DNA of 64,000 nucleotides from Ferrovibrio xuzhouensis (GCF_042648965.1 NZ_JBHRYJ010000004.1:367355-431354), one strand, 5' to 3'. Numbered from the stretch's first letter, positions 49,839 through 58,426 are shown. The notes: a model not told the origin generated them from the sequence alone. Made by a program: numbers and translations.

Positions 49839-49861
49839 CATCGCATTCAGTCGGATGCCGC

Positions 49862-50281
49862 TCAGGCGGCTTCAGCTTCACCGGCCTCGACGACCGGGCC
49901 CGAATCGAGGCCCTTCACCGACGGGTCACGGTCGACCAGTTCGATCACGGCGAGCGGTGCGGCATCGCCATAGCGGAAGCCGGCCTTCAGCACGCGGGTG
50001 TAGCCACCCTTGCGTTCGGCATAGCGCTGGTTCAGCGTCGAGAACAGCTTCTCGACCGCGGCCTTTTCCGGCAGGAACGACAGCGCCTGGCGGCGGGCAT
50101 GCAGGTCGCCCCGCTTGCCCAGCGTGATGAGCTTGTCCATCAACGGCTTCAGCTCCTTGGCCTTCGGCAGCGTGGTGGTGATCTGCTCGTGCTTGATCAG
50201 CGACGCGGCCATGTTGCCGAACATCGCGCGACGGTGGGAGCTCGTCTTGTTGAGCTTGCGACCGGCATTACGGTGGCGCAT
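49862..50281 (-). CDS. rplQ: 50S ribosomal protein L17
   Basis: L17, 139 residues, with the invariant N-terminus MRHRNAGRKLNKTSSHRRAM and the internal ARRQALSFLPEKAAVEKLFSTLNQRYAER. It lines the peptide exit tunnel area of the large subunit. It is the last gene of the alpha operon, 36 bp after rpoA, and is followed by a terminator. The C-terminal EAGEAEAA tail is slightly longer than in E. coli. Confidence 0.97.
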   Translation of the reverse strand: MRHRNAGRKLNKTSSHRRAMFGNMAASLIKHEQITTTLPKAKELKPLMDKLITLGKRGDLHARRQALSFLPEKAAVEKLFSTLNQRYAERKGGYTRVLKAGFRYGDAAPLAVIELVDRDPSVKGLDSGPVVEAGEAEAA

Positions 50282-50311
50282 GTCTACTCTCCTCGATCCT
50301 TCAGTAGGCGG

Positions 50312-50333
50312 GCAGGATCAATACTGATCCTGC
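50312..50333 (-). other. Hairpin overlapping the rpoA stop codon
   Basis: GCAGGATC / GATCCTGC, a perfect 8-bp stem with a 6-base loop, covers the rpoA stop codon. There is no T-run. It may affect rpoA-rplQ coupling or mRNA stability. Confidence 0.5.
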
Positions 50334-51334
50334 AGTTTCTTCGCCAGTTCCTCGATATTCTCAGGCGGCCAGTTGGGGACATGCATGCCAAGATGCAGGC
50401 CCATCTGCGCCAGGACTTCCTTGATCTCATTCAGCGACTTGCGGCCGAAGTTCGGCGTGCGGAGCATTTCCGCCTCGGTCTTCTGGATCAGGTCGCCGAT
50501 ATAGACGATGTTGTCGTTCTTCAGGCAGTTCGCCGAACGGACCGACAGTTCCAGCTCGTCGACGCGACGCAGAAGGTTCGGATTGAATTCCGGCTCGCTG
50601 ATGGTCTTCTCGCGGGTCTCGGCCTTCGGCTCCTCGAAGTTGATGAAGAGCTGCAGCTGGTCCTGCAGGATGCGGGCGGCAAAGGCCACCGCATCTTCCG
50701 GCTTCACTGCACCGTTGGTCTCGAGCTGCATGGTCAGCTTGTCATAGTCGAGAATCTGGCCCTCGCGGGTGTTCTCGACCTTGTAGGAGACCTTGCGGAC
50801 CGGGCTGTACAGCGCGTCGACCGGGATCAGGCCGATCGGCGCATCTTCCGGACGGTTGGCCGACGCCGGCACGTAGCCCTTGCCGGTCTCGACGGTCAGT
50901 TCCATGCGGATGTTGGCGCCGTTGTCGAGGGTGCACAGCACATGGTCGGGGTCCATCACCTCGATGTCATGGCCGGTCTCGATCATCTTGGCGGTGACTT
51001 CGCAGGGACCCTGCGCATTCAGATGCATGCGCTTCGGGCCCTCGCCGTGCATCTTGAGCGCCATCGACTTGATGTTCAGCACGATGTCGGTCACGTCCTC
51101 GCGGACGCCCGGAATCGACGAGAATTCATGCAGCACGCCATCGATCTTAATCGACGTGACGGCGGCGCCCTGCAGCGACGACAGCAGCACGCGACGCAGC
51201 GCATTGCCCAGCGTCAGACCAAAGCCACGCTCCAGCGGCTCGGCGACGATGGTCGCGGTGCGGCCCGGCACGGCGCCCGGCTCGATCACCAGCTTGTTCG
51301 GCTTAATCAGATCGGTCCAATTCTTCTGGATCAC
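50318..51334 (-). CDS. rpoA: RNA polymerase alpha subunit
   Basis: Alpha subunit of 338 residues that dimerises to nucleate RNA polymerase. The N-terminal domain starts VIQKNWTDLIKPNKL and has RTATIVAEPLERGFGLTLGNALRRVLLSS. A linker leads to the C-terminal domain with the UP-element-binding RTPNFGRKSLNEIKEVL. The start codon is GTG at 51334, with GAGG ten bases upstream. The 142-bp gap before it holds two hairpins. Confidence 0.98.
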   Translation of the reverse strand: MIQKNWTDLIKPNKLVIEPGAVPGRTATIVAEPLERGFGLTLGNALRRVLLSSLQGAAVTSIKIDGVLHEFSSIPGVREDVTDIVLNIKSMALKMHGEGPKRMHLNAQGPCEVTAKMIETGHDIEVMDPDHVLCTLDNGANIRMELTVETGKGYVPASANRPEDAPIGLIPVDALYSPVRKVSYKVENTREGQILDYDKLTMQLETNGAVKPEDAVAFAARILQDQLQLFINFEEPKAETREKTISEPEFNPNLLRRVDELELSVRSANCLKNDNIVYIGDLIQKTEAEMLRTPNFGRKSLNEIKEVLAQMGLHLGMHVPNWPPENIEELAKKLQDQY

Positions 51335-51396
51335 CTGTAACCTCGTTCGGTTGCGGCGGGCTCAGCACACCGCCTGGACCACCTCGGTTGCGGCAG

Positions 51397-51472
51397 CGGC
51401 CGCCCCTCAATTCGCTCGGGGTGCGGCCGTCCGCTTTATCAATGGATCGCGCCGGGAGTGTCCCCGGCGCGA
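51397..51472 (-). other. Two tandem hairpins between rpsK and rpoA
   Basis: The first is a perfect 10-bp stem TCGCGCCGGG / CCCGGCGCGA (51447-51472) starting just after the rpsK stop. The second is CGGCCG + CCCC / GGGG + CGGCCG with a 2-base bulge (51397-51429). Neither is followed by T-runs. In this position, within a ribosomal operon and before rpoA, they could separate rpoA expression from the ribosomal genes by processing or attenuation. Confidence 0.6.
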
Positions 51473-51476
51473 CAAA

Positions 51477-51869
51477 TCAGATGCGGCGGCGCTTCGGCGG
51501 GCGGCAACCGTTATGCGGGATCGGCGTCACGTCGCGGATGCTGGTGATGACGAAACCGACCGCCTGCAACGCGCGCAGCGCCGACTCGCGGCCCGAACCC
51601 GGACCCTTCACCTCGACCTCGAGGGTGCGCACGCCATGCTCGGCGGCCCGCTTGCCGGCCGTGTCGGCAGCGACCTGCGCGGCATACGGAGTCGACTTGC
51701 GCGAGCCCTTGAAGCCCTGGCTGCCGGCCGACGACCAGGCGATGGTATTGCCCTGCGCGTCGGTGATGGTGATCATCGTGTTGTTGAACGATGCATTCAC
51801 ATGCGCGACGGCAGAGGTGATGTTCTTCTTTTCCTTGCGCCGGGGGCGCGCGGCCTTGTCCTTGACCAT
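51477..51869 (-). CDS. rpsK: 30S ribosomal protein S11
   Basis: S11, 130 residues. Conserved NITSAVAHVNASFNNTMITITD, VKGPGSGRESALRAL and the C-terminal GCRPPKRRRI are intact. S11 helps form the platform of the small subunit. It is 36 bp after rpsM and upstream of rpoA. Confidence 0.98.
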   Translation of the reverse strand: MVKDKAARPRRKEKKNITSAVAHVNASFNNTMITITDAQGNTIAWSSAGSQGFKGSRKSTPYAAQVAADTAGKRAAEHGVRTLEVEVKGPGSGRESALRALQAVGFVITSIRDVTPIPHNGCRPPKRRRI

Positions 51870-51905
51870 GAGTGTCCTGCAGTCCTTGAAAACGGGGGGT
51901 TAGGG

Positions 51906-52283
51906 TTAGCGGGCTGCCTTCTTCTTGCCGGCGATGGCAACCGCCTTACCCTTGCGGGTGCGGGCATTCGTGTGGGTGCGCTGGCCGCGCACCGGCAGGC
52001 CCTTGCGATGACGCAGGCCGCGATAGCAGCCGAGGTCCATCAGGCGCTTGATGTTCATCGCGACTTCGCGACGCAGGTCACCCTCGACCTTGTAGTCACG
52101 GTCGATCGCTTCGCGGATCTGCAAAACCTCGGCATCGGTCAGCTCGTTGACCCGGCGCTCGCGCGGCAGGCCAATGGTCTCACAGATTTCCTTCGCCTTC
52201 ACCCGGCCGATGCCGTAGATGTAGGTCAGTGCGATCTCGACCCGCTTGTTGGTCGGGATGTTCACGCCAGCAATACGCGCCAC
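51906..52283 (-). CDS. rpsM: 30S ribosomal protein S13
   Basis: S13, 125 residues, starting with GTG at 52283 (VARIAGVNIPTNK) behind the ribosome-binding site GAGGAG. The conserved YIYGIGRVKAKEIC and GLPVRGQRTHTNARTRKG are intact. S13 contacts the P-site tRNA and the 50S head. It is the first gene of the alpha operon, with its own promoter about 150 bp upstream. Confidence 0.97.
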   Translation of the reverse strand: MARIAGVNIPTNKRVEIALTYIYGIGRVKAKEICETIGLPRERRVNELTDAEVLQIREAIDRDYKVEGDLRREVAMNIKRLMDLGCYRGLRHRKGLPVRGQRTHTNARTRKGKAVAIAGKKKAAR

Positions 52284-52430
52284 GCTTTTTCTCCTCGAAT
52301 CACACGTCCCGACCGCGTCGGAACGATTACCTGGGCTACACGTCGGCAAGCGAAAAATCAGCGATATCAATAAGATACGCCGATACGTGCCGGCCGATTT
52401 CCTTATCGCGCCTGCTGCCCAAGGGGCGCG

Positions 52431-52458
52431 ATTATAGAAACTATCCTTACTCAGTCAA
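52431..52458 (-). promoter_or_regulatory. Promoter of the rpsM-rpsK-rpoA-rplQ operon
   Basis: On the minus strand, TTGACT (52453-52458), 16-bp spacer and TATAAT (52431-52436), a near-perfect sigma-70 promoter. It lies 148 bp before rpsM, leaving a leader of about 140 bases. The leader begins with a CGCGCC ... GGCGCG hairpin that could be a control element. Confidence 0.75.
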
Positions 52459-52474
52459 CTACTTATGCGACCCC

Positions 52475-53125
52475 TCAGAGGGCGGCCAGAACTCCCTCGA
52501 TCTGCCGGGTCACCTCGTCCATCGCCGCCATCCCGTCCACCTGGCGCAGGATGCCGCGCCCGTTGTAGTAGGGCAGCAGCGGCGCCGTCTGCTCGTGGTA
52601 GGCCTTCAGCCGGGGCACCACGGTTTCCGCCTTGTCATCGGCGCGACGGCTGAATTCCGTGCTGCCGCAGACATCGCAGACCCCGGGGGTCTTCGGCTGC
52701 TTGAAGGTGTCATGATACCCAGCGCCGCATTTGGCGCAGGTAAACCGGCCAGTGATGCGCTCCACCAGGGCGCTGTCATCGACCTTCATCTCGATTACCG
52801 CATCCAGCTTCAGCTTGCGCTCGGCCAGCATCTTGTCGAGCGCCTCGGCCTGCTTGGTGGTGCGCGGGAAGCCGTCGAGGATAAACCCCTTGCGGCAGTC
52901 CGGCTGGTCGATCCGCTCGGCAATGATGCCGACGACGATCTCGTCCGACACCAGCTCGCCGCGATCCATTACCGCCTTCGCCTTCAGGCCGGTCGCCGTG
53001 CCCGCCTTGACGGCGGCGCGCAGCATGTCGCCGGTCGACAGCTGGACCAGGCCGTGGCTGGCGGTCAGCCGCTGCGCCTGCGTGCCCTTGCCGGCTCCGG
53101 GCGGCCCCAGAAGGATCAACCTCAT
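52475..53125 (-). CDS. adk: Adenylate kinase
   Basis: Adenylate kinase of 216 residues catalysing ATP + AMP = 2 ADP. P-loop GPPGAGKGT (7-15), AMP-binding STGDMLRAA, and a LID domain carrying the zinc-type Cys pattern CAKC ... CDVC, which E. coli Adk lacks. The ATG overlaps the secY stop (ATGA). The order secY-adk-rpsM is usual. Confidence 0.97.
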   Translation of the reverse strand: MRLILLGPPGAGKGTQAQRLTASHGLVQLSTGDMLRAAVKAGTATGLKAKAVMDRGELVSDEIVVGIIAERIDQPDCRKGFILDGFPRTTKQAEALDKMLAERKLKLDAVIEMKVDDSALVERITGRFTCAKCGAGYHDTFKQPKTPGVCDVCGSTEFSRRADDKAETVVPRLKAYHEQTAPLLPYYNGRGILRQVDGMAAMDEVTRQIEGVLAAL

Positions 53126-54468
53126 TTCCGCGCTCCCCTCAGCTTGGCCTTCTTGATGAGGCCCTCATACTGATGCGCCAGCAGATGCGACTGGATCTGG
53201 GCGACCGTATCCATGGTCACGCTGACGACGATCAGCAGCGACGTGCCGCCGAAGTAGAACGGCACCGAATAATGCGAAATCAGGATTTCCGGCAGCAGAC
53301 AGACCGCGGCGATATAGATCGCGCCGATCACCGTCAGGCGGCTCAGGACGTAGTCGAAATACTCGGCCGTGCGCTGGCCCGGGCGGATGCCCGGCACGAA
53401 GCCGCCGTTCTTTTTCAGGTTGTCGGCCGTCTCGGTCGGATTGAACACCACCGAGGTATAGAAGAAGCAGAAAAACACGATCAGCGCGACATACATCACG
53501 ATATAGAGCGGCTGGCCGTGGCCGATCAGGGTGGTCAGCGTCGTCACCCAGGCCGGCGCGCCGGCACCGACGGTGAACTGCGCGATGGTGATCGGCATCA
53601 GCAGCAGCGAGGACGCGAAGATCGGCGGGATCACGCCCGAGGTGTTCAGCTTCAGCGGCAGATGCGAACTTTCGCCACCAAACATGCGCTGGCCGACCTG
53701 GCGCTTGGGATACTGCACCAGGATACGGCGCTGGGCGCGCTCCATGAACACGATGAAGGTGATCACGGCCACGACCAGAATGATCAGGAACAGGATGAAG
53801 AAGGTGCTGAGCGCGCCGGTGCGGCCGAGTTCAAGCGTCGCGGCCATGGCGCGCGGCAGCTCGGCAACGATGCCGGCGAAAATGATCAGCGAGGTGCCCT
53901 GGCCGACGCCGCGCTGGGTGATCTGCTCGCCCAGCCACATCAGGAACAGCGTGCCGCCGGTCAGCGTGATGACAGTGGTGAACCGGAACATCATGCCCGG
54001 ATCGATGACGGCGCCGCCGTGGCTGCCGTTCATGCCTTCGAGGCCGACCGAAATGCCATAGGCCTGGATCGCCGCCAGGAAGACGGTGCCGTAGCGGGTA
54101 TACTGGTTCAGCTTCTTGCGGCCCGCCTCGCCTTCCTTCTTCATCGCCTCGAGCTGCGGCGACACGGCGGTCAGCAGCTGGACGATAATAGAGGCCGAGA
54201 TGTACGGCATGATGTTCAGCGCGAAGATGGTCATGCGCGCCAGCGCACCGCCGGCGAACACGTTGAACATGCCGAGGATGCCGCCGGACTGCTGGCGGAA
54301 GATGTCCGCCATGATCATCGGGTCGATGCCAGGCAGCGGGATATAGGTGCCGAGCCGGAAGACGATCAGCGCACCGATCGTGAACCAGATCCGCTTCTTC
54401 AATTCGGTCGCCTTGGCGAAGGCCCCGAAATTGAGGCTGGCTGCCATGCGTTCCGCTGCCGATGCCAT
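53122..54468 (-). CDS. secY: Protein translocase subunit SecY
   Basis: Core channel of the Sec translocase in the inner membrane, 448 residues with ten transmembrane helices. Conserved segments include FRLGTYIPLPGIDP, SASIIVQLLT, RGVGQGTSLIIFAGI and the C-terminal NGGFVPGIRPGQRTAEY loop. The stop overlaps adk by four bases. The 75-bp gap to rplO holds a hairpin. Confidence 0.98.
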   Translation of the reverse strand: MASAAERMAASLNFGAFAKATELKKRIWFTIGALIVFRLGTYIPLPGIDPMIMADIFRQQSGGILGMFNVFAGGALARMTIFALNIMPYISASIIVQLLTAVSPQLEAMKKEGEAGRKKLNQYTRYGTVFLAAIQAYGISVGLEGMNGSHGGAVIDPGMMFRFTTVITLTGGTLFLMWLGEQITQRGVGQGTSLIIFAGIVAELPRAMAATLELGRTGALSTFFILFLIILVVAVITFIVFMERAQRRILVQYPKRQVGQRMFGGESSHLPLKLNTSGVIPPIFASSLLLMPITIAQFTVGAGAPAWVTTLTTLIGHGQPLYIVMYVALIVFFCFFYTSVVFNPTETADNLKKNGGFVPGIRPGQRTAEYFDYVLSRLTVIGAIYIAAVCLLPEILISHYSVPFYFGGTSLLIVVSVTMDTVAQIQSHLLAHQYEGLIKKAKLRGARK

Positions 54469-54508
54469 GTCTGATCCCTAAATCCGGACGCGTGACCCTG
54501 GAGAAGAC

Positions 54509-54530
54509 CGGCGGGGTCTTTGCCCCGCCG
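54509..54530 (-). other. Hairpin between rplO and secY
   Basis: CGGCGGGG / CCCCGCCG, a perfect 8-bp stem with a 6-base loop, in the 75-bp gap upstream of secY. No T-run follows, so transcription likely continues. Confidence 0.5.
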
Positions 54531-54543
54531 TCAATCCCGTGAC

Positions 54544-55056
54544 TTACTTCTTCTTGCCCTTGGCCTTCTTTTCGGCCTTGGGCTGCTCGCTCTTCGGCGG
54601 GACCAGAACCGTGATGCTGCCACCGGCCTTCTCGACCGCCGCCTTGGCGGTCGCCGAGGCGCCGCTGACGGTGATGGTGATCTTGGCCTTCAGCTCGCCG
54701 GTGCCCAGCAGGCGGACGCCGTCGGACTTGCCCGAGCACAGGCCGGCCTTGGCCAGCGCCGCCTCGTCGATCGGCTGGGCCGCGTCAAGCTTGCCCTTCT
54801 CGATCACGGCCTGCAGGCGACCGATGTTGACCGCCTCGTAGACGGTCGGGAACGGGACGTTGAAGCCGCGCTTCGGCAGCCGGCGGTAGATCGGGGTCTG
54901 GCCGCCTTCGAAACCGTTGATGCTGACGCCGGTACGGGCCTTCTGACCCTTGACGCCGCGGCCCGAGGTCTTGCCCTTGCCGGAGCCGATGCCGCGGCCG
55001 ACACGCATGCGGTCCTTGCGGGCGCCCGGATTGTCGGCGATCTGATTGAGACGCAT
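54544..55056 (-). CDS. rplO: 50S ribosomal protein L15
   Basis: L15, 170 residues. The basic start MRLNQIADNPGARKDRMRVGRGIGSGKGKTSGRGVKGQKAR is typical. The C-terminal tail is extended and lysine-rich (QPKAEKKAKGKKK), making it longer than in E. coli (144). Confidence 0.97.
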   Translation of the reverse strand: MRLNQIADNPGARKDRMRVGRGIGSGKGKTSGRGVKGQKARTGVSINGFEGGQTPIYRRLPKRGFNVPFPTVYEAVNIGRLQAVIEKGKLDAAQPIDEAALAKAGLCSGKSDGVRLLGTGELKAKITITVSGASATAKAAVEKAGGSITVLVPPKSEQPKAEKKAKGKKK

Positions 55057-55104
55057 GTTTCTAACCCTTCCGCTCGGGCCGGCATACGCCGGCCGCTAAT
55101 TCCT

Positions 55105-55290
55105 TCAGCCTTCGACCTGCAGAAGGTGCTCGACCTTCTTGATCATGCCGCGCACCGAGGGGGTATCCTCGAGCTCGCGGCTCTGATGCAGCTTGCGCAG
55201 GCCCAGACCCACCAGGGTCTGCTGCTGATCGACGGTGCGCTTGTTGGCCGAGCGCACCCAGGTAACCTTGACCGTCTTCGCCTTGGCCAT
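55105..55290 (-). CDS. rpmD: 50S ribosomal protein L30
   Basis: L30, 61 residues, with KTVKVTWVRSANKRTVDQQQTLVGLGL and the KVEHLLQVE end. It is 6 bp after rpsE and 48 bp before rplO. Confidence 0.96.
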   Translation of the reverse strand: MAKAKTVKVTWVRSANKRTVDQQQTLVGLGLRKLHQSRELEDTPSVRGMIKKVEHLLQVEG

Positions 55291-55296
55291 GACCGA

Positions 55297-55860
55297 TTAC
55301 TCCTCAGTCTCCGGGCGGCGGCCCAGGATGTCAGCCACCTTCTTGCCGCGCTTGGCGGCAATGTGGCGCGGTGCATTCAGGTTCTGCAGCGCGGCAAACG
55401 TCGCCTTGACCATGTTGTGCGGGTTCGACGAACCCAGCGACTTGGTCACCACGTCGGCGACGCCGAGCGTCTCGAACACGGCGCGCATCGGGCCACCGGC
55501 GATGATGCCGGTACCGGCCGGAGCCGCGCGCAGCACGACCTTGCCGGCGCCATGACGGCCCTCGATGTCGTGATGCAGCGTGCGACCTTCGCGCAGGTTG
55601 ACGCGGATCAGGTTGCGCTTGGCATGTTCGGTCGCCTTGCGGATCGCTTCCGGCACCTCGCGGGCCTTGCCCGAACCGTAACCGACGCGGCCCTTCTGGT
55701 CGCCGACAACGACCAGCGCGGCAAAGCCGAAACGCCGGCCGCCTTTCACCACCTTGGCGACGCGGTTGATGCTGACCAGCTTGTCGACAAACTCGTTGTC
55801 GCCGCGATCACCGCGGTCGGAACCGCGATCGCCTCGGTCGGAACGTTGAGTAGCAGCCAT
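55297..55860 (-). CDS. rpsE: 30S ribosomal protein S5
   Basis: S5, 187 residues from the ATG at 55860. An unusual N-terminal run of RSDRGDRGSDRGDRGDN precedes the standard double-stranded RNA-binding domain (NEFVDKLVSINRVAKVVKGG) and the C-terminal domain with GSSNPHNMVKATFAAL. S5 affects translational accuracy. The Arg/Asp/Gly repeat is an imperfect duplication at DNA level. Confidence 0.97.
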   Translation of the reverse strand: MAATQRSDRGDRGSDRGDRGDNEFVDKLVSINRVAKVVKGGRRFGFAALVVVGDQKGRVGYGSGKAREVPEAIRKATEHAKRNLIRVNLREGRTLHHDIEGRHGAGKVVLRAAPAGTGIIAGGPMRAVFETLGVADVVTKSLGSSNPHNMVKATFAALQNLNAPRHIAAKRGKKVADILGRRPETEE

Positions 55861-55876
55861 TGTACCCAAACCTTTC

Positions 55877-56248
55877 TTAGAAACTCAGACCGGCTTCACG
55901 GGCCGCGTCAGCGAGCGCCTTGATGCGCCCATGAAACAGGTAGGCGCCACGGTCGAAGATCACTTCCGTGATACCAGCGGCCTTGGCACGCTCGGCAATC
56001 AGCTTGCCGACTTCCGAGGCGGCCTTGGTATCGGCGCCGGTCTTCAGCGAGCCGCGCAGGCCGGCCTCCAGCGACGAGGCCGCAGCAACCGTCACGCCCT
56101 TGGTGTCGTCGATCACCTGGGCATAGATGTAGCGCGAGGTGCGATGCACGCTGAGCCGGGCGCGGCCATGGGCCGCGGTACGGATGCGGGTGCGATTGCG
56201 TTCCTTGCGGCGCTCGTTCAGGTCGTTCAGGCGGGTCTTCATGCTCAT
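55877..56248 (-). CDS. rplR: 50S ribosomal protein L18
   Basis: L18, 123 residues, binds 5S rRNA. The start MSMKTRLNDLNERRKERNRTRIR and the end ALADAAREAGLSF are typical. The first ATG at 56248 is chosen; the third codon is a second ATG. It is 16 bp upstream of rpsE. Confidence 0.96.
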   Translation of the reverse strand: MSMKTRLNDLNERRKERNRTRIRTAAHGRARLSVHRTSRYIYAQVIDDTKGVTVAAASSLEAGLRGSLKTGADTKAASEVGKLIAERAKAAGITEVIFDRGAYLFHGRIKALADAAREAGLSF

Positions 56249-56259
56249 GGCGGCGGCCC

Positions 56260-56793
56260 TTACTTCTTCTTGCCTTCCTTGCGCAGGATGGTCTCATCAA
56301 CGTACTTGATGCCCTTGCCCTTGTAAGGCTCGGGGGGCTTGATCCCGCGGATTTCCGCGGCGACCTGGCCGACCAGCTGCTTATCCGCGCCCGAAATCTT
56401 GATCGAGGTGGGCTTTTCCACCTTGATCTCGATACCGGCCGGGATCGGATAGATCACTTCATGGCTGAAGCCCATGTTCAGCTGCAGGTTCTTGCCCTGC
56501 ATCGCCGCACGCAGACCGACGCCGTTGATTTCCAGCTCCTCGGTGAAGCCGTCCTTGACGCCCTTCACCAGGTTGTTCACCAGGGTCCGCTGCATGCCCC
56601 ACATGGAGCGGCCGCGGCGCGAGGTTTCCCGCGGCTTGACGGTGATCTTGCTGTCCGCCATCTCCACCGAAAGGTCATCCACGACGGTGAGCTTCAGCTC
56701 GCCCTTCGGGCCCTTCGCGGTCAGAGTCTGGCCAGCCAGCTGGACCTGCACGCCCTGCGGCACCGGAACCGGATGCTTGCCGATACGCGACAT
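56260..56793 (-). CDS. rplF: 50S ribosomal protein L6
   Basis: L6, 177 residues from the ATG at 56793 (MSRIGKHPVPVPQGV). The C-terminal motif IRGIKPPEPYKGKGIKY and the KKEGKKK-like end are conserved. It is 11 bp from each neighbour. Confidence 0.97.
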   Translation of the reverse strand: MSRIGKHPVPVPQGVQVQLAGQTLTAKGPKGELKLTVVDDLSVEMADSKITVKPRETSRRGRSMWGMQRTLVNNLVKGVKDGFTEELEINGVGLRAAMQGKNLQLNMGFSHEVIYPIPAGIEIKVEKPTSIKISGADKQLVGQVAAEIRGIKPPEPYKGKGIKYVDETILRKEGKKK

Positions 56794-56804
56794 GGTCATA
56801 CTCC

Positions 56805-57200
56805 TCAGAATACGCGGCAGAGGACTTCGCCGCCGACATTGGCAGCGCGGGCCTCCACATCGGACATCACGCCGCGCGGGGTCGACAGGATCGAAATCCC
56901 GAGGCCGCCACGAACCTTGCCCAGGTCCTTGATGGCCGAATAGACCCGGCGGCCCGGGGTCGACACACGGTCGATCGCGCGGATGACCGGCTCGCCTTCG
57001 TAGTACTTGAGCTCGATGCGGAGGTTGCGCTTGTTGGCTTCCTCCTGCAGCTCGTAGCCACGAATGTAGCCTTCCTTCTTCAGCACCTCGAGCACGTTCA
57101 TACGCAGCTTCGAGGCCGGGCAGTTGATCGACGACTTGTTCGCCTGCTGGCCGTTGCGGATACGGGTCAGCATATCGCCAAGGGGATCGGTAAGAGCCAT
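56805..57200 (-). CDS. rpsH: 30S ribosomal protein S8
   Basis: S8, 131 residues from the ATG at 57200 (MALTDPLGDMLTRIRNG). The conserved STPGRRVYSAIKDL and GLGISILSTPRGVMSD are intact. S8 is the spc operon regulator in E. coli; no equivalent site was tested here. Confidence 0.97.
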   Translation of the reverse strand: MALTDPLGDMLTRIRNGQQANKSSINCPASKLRMNVLEVLKKEGYIRGYELQEEANKRNLRIELKYYEGEPVIRAIDRVSTPGRRVYSAIKDLGKVRGGLGISILSTPRGVMSDVEARAANVGGEVLCRVF

Positions 57201-57213
57201 GCTCGTATCCTCC

Positions 57214-57519
57214 TTACCAGCTCGACTTGACCATGCCGGGGATCTGGCCCATCGAGGCCAGCTCACGCAGCATGTTGCGCGACAGCTTCAGCTTGCGATA
57301 CACGGCGCGCGGACGGCCGGTGATTTCGCAGCGATTGCGCACACGGATCTTGGCAGAGTTGCGCGGCAGCTCGGCCAGCTTCAGGACAGCCTCGAAACGC
57401 TCTTCCGGCGACGCGTCCTTGTTCTTGATCGCGGCCTTCAGTTTCGCGCGCTTCGCAGCGTACTGCGCCGAGAGCTTCTCGCGGCGCTTGTTCTTTTCGA
57501 CGGAACTTGTCTTCGCCAT
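57214..57519 (-). CDS. rpsN: 30S ribosomal protein S14
   Basis: S14 of the long, zinc-free type, 101 residues (MAKTSSVEKNKRREKLS ... RCEITGRPRAVYRKLKLSRN). It is 20 bp after rplE and 13 bp before rpsH. Confidence 0.97.
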   Translation of the reverse strand: MAKTSSVEKNKRREKLSAQYAAKRAKLKAAIKNKDASPEERFEAVLKLAELPRNSAKIRVRNRCEITGRPRAVYRKLKLSRNMLRELASMGQIPGMVKSSW

Positions 57520-57539
57520 TTCAGCGATCCTTTCCCGGC

Positions 57540-58085
57540 TCAGTTCTGAAACGGCATGCGGAAAGCGGTCAGGAGAGCCTTGGCTTCCTCGTCCGTCTTC
57601 GCAGTCGTGCAGATGATGATATCCATGCCGCGGACCTCGTCGATCTTGTCGTAGTTGATCTCCGGGAAGATCAGCTGCTCCTTGAGGCCGAGGGCATAGT
57701 TGCCGCGACCGTCGAAGCTCTTGCCCGGGACGCCGCGGAAGTCGCGGACGCGCGGCAGCGCGATGTTGATCAGGCGGTCGAGGAACTCGTACATGTGCTG
57801 GCGACGCAGGGTGACCTTGCAGCCGACCGCCTGGCCCTCGCGCAGCTTGAAGTTGGCGATCGCCTTGCGGGCCTTGGTGGTCACCGGCTTCTGGCCGGTG
57901 ATCGCGGCCAGCTCGGTCGCCGCCGCCTGCACCTTCTTCGAATCCTGGGCGGCTTCGCCGACGCCCATGTTGATCACGATCTTGTCGATCCGCGGAACCT
58001 GCATCGCATTCTTGTAGCCGAACTTCTCGATCAGCTGCTTGCGAACCTGGTTCTCGTAGATGTCCTTCATACGGGGAGCGCTCAT
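57540..58085 (-). CDS. rplE: 50S ribosomal protein L5
   Basis: L5, 181 residues from the ATG at 58085, with GGAGGGTG upstream. Conserved MQVPRIDKIVINMGVGEA and FPEINYDKIDEVRGMDIIICTTA. It binds 5S rRNA. Confidence 0.97.
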   Translation of the reverse strand: MSAPRMKDIYENQVRKQLIEKFGYKNAMQVPRIDKIVINMGVGEAAQDSKKVQAAATELAAITGQKPVTTKARKAIANFKLREGQAVGCKVTLRRQHMYEFLDRLINIALPRVRDFRGVPGKSFDGRGNYALGLKEQLIFPEINYDKIDEVRGMDIIICTTAKTDEEAKALLTAFRMPFQN

Positions 58086-58099
58086 TGCATCACCCTCCA

Positions 58100-58423
58100 T
58101 CAACGATCGATGACTTCGCCGGAGCGCTTGGCAAAGCGCACCTTGCGACCGTCATCCAGAAGCTTGTACCCGACGCGGGTCGGCTTGCCGTCCTTGGGAT
58201 CGGCATGCATCACGTTCGAGATGTGGACCGGAGCTTCACGCTCCTCGATGCCGCCGGCCGAACCGCGGCTCGGCTTGACGTGCTTGGTCGCCTTGTTGGC
58301 ACCCTGCACGACCACGCGGTCCATGATACGGTCGACGCGGAGCACCTCGCCGGTCGCGCCCTTCGAGCGGCCGGAGACGATGACGACCTTGTCGCCCTTC
58401 TTGACTTTAAACTTCTCGGCCAT
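58100..58423 (-). CDS. rplX: 50S ribosomal protein L24
   Basis: L24, 107 residues, KOW motif in KKGDKVVIVSGRSKGATGEVLRV. It starts 3 bp after rplN. Confidence 0.97.
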   Translation of the reverse strand: MAEKFKVKKGDKVVIVSGRSKGATGEVLRVDRIMDRVVVQGANKATKHVKPSRGSAGGIEEREAPVHISNVMHADPKDGKPTRVGYKLLDDGRKVRFAKRSGEVIDR

Positions 58424-58426
58424 GGC

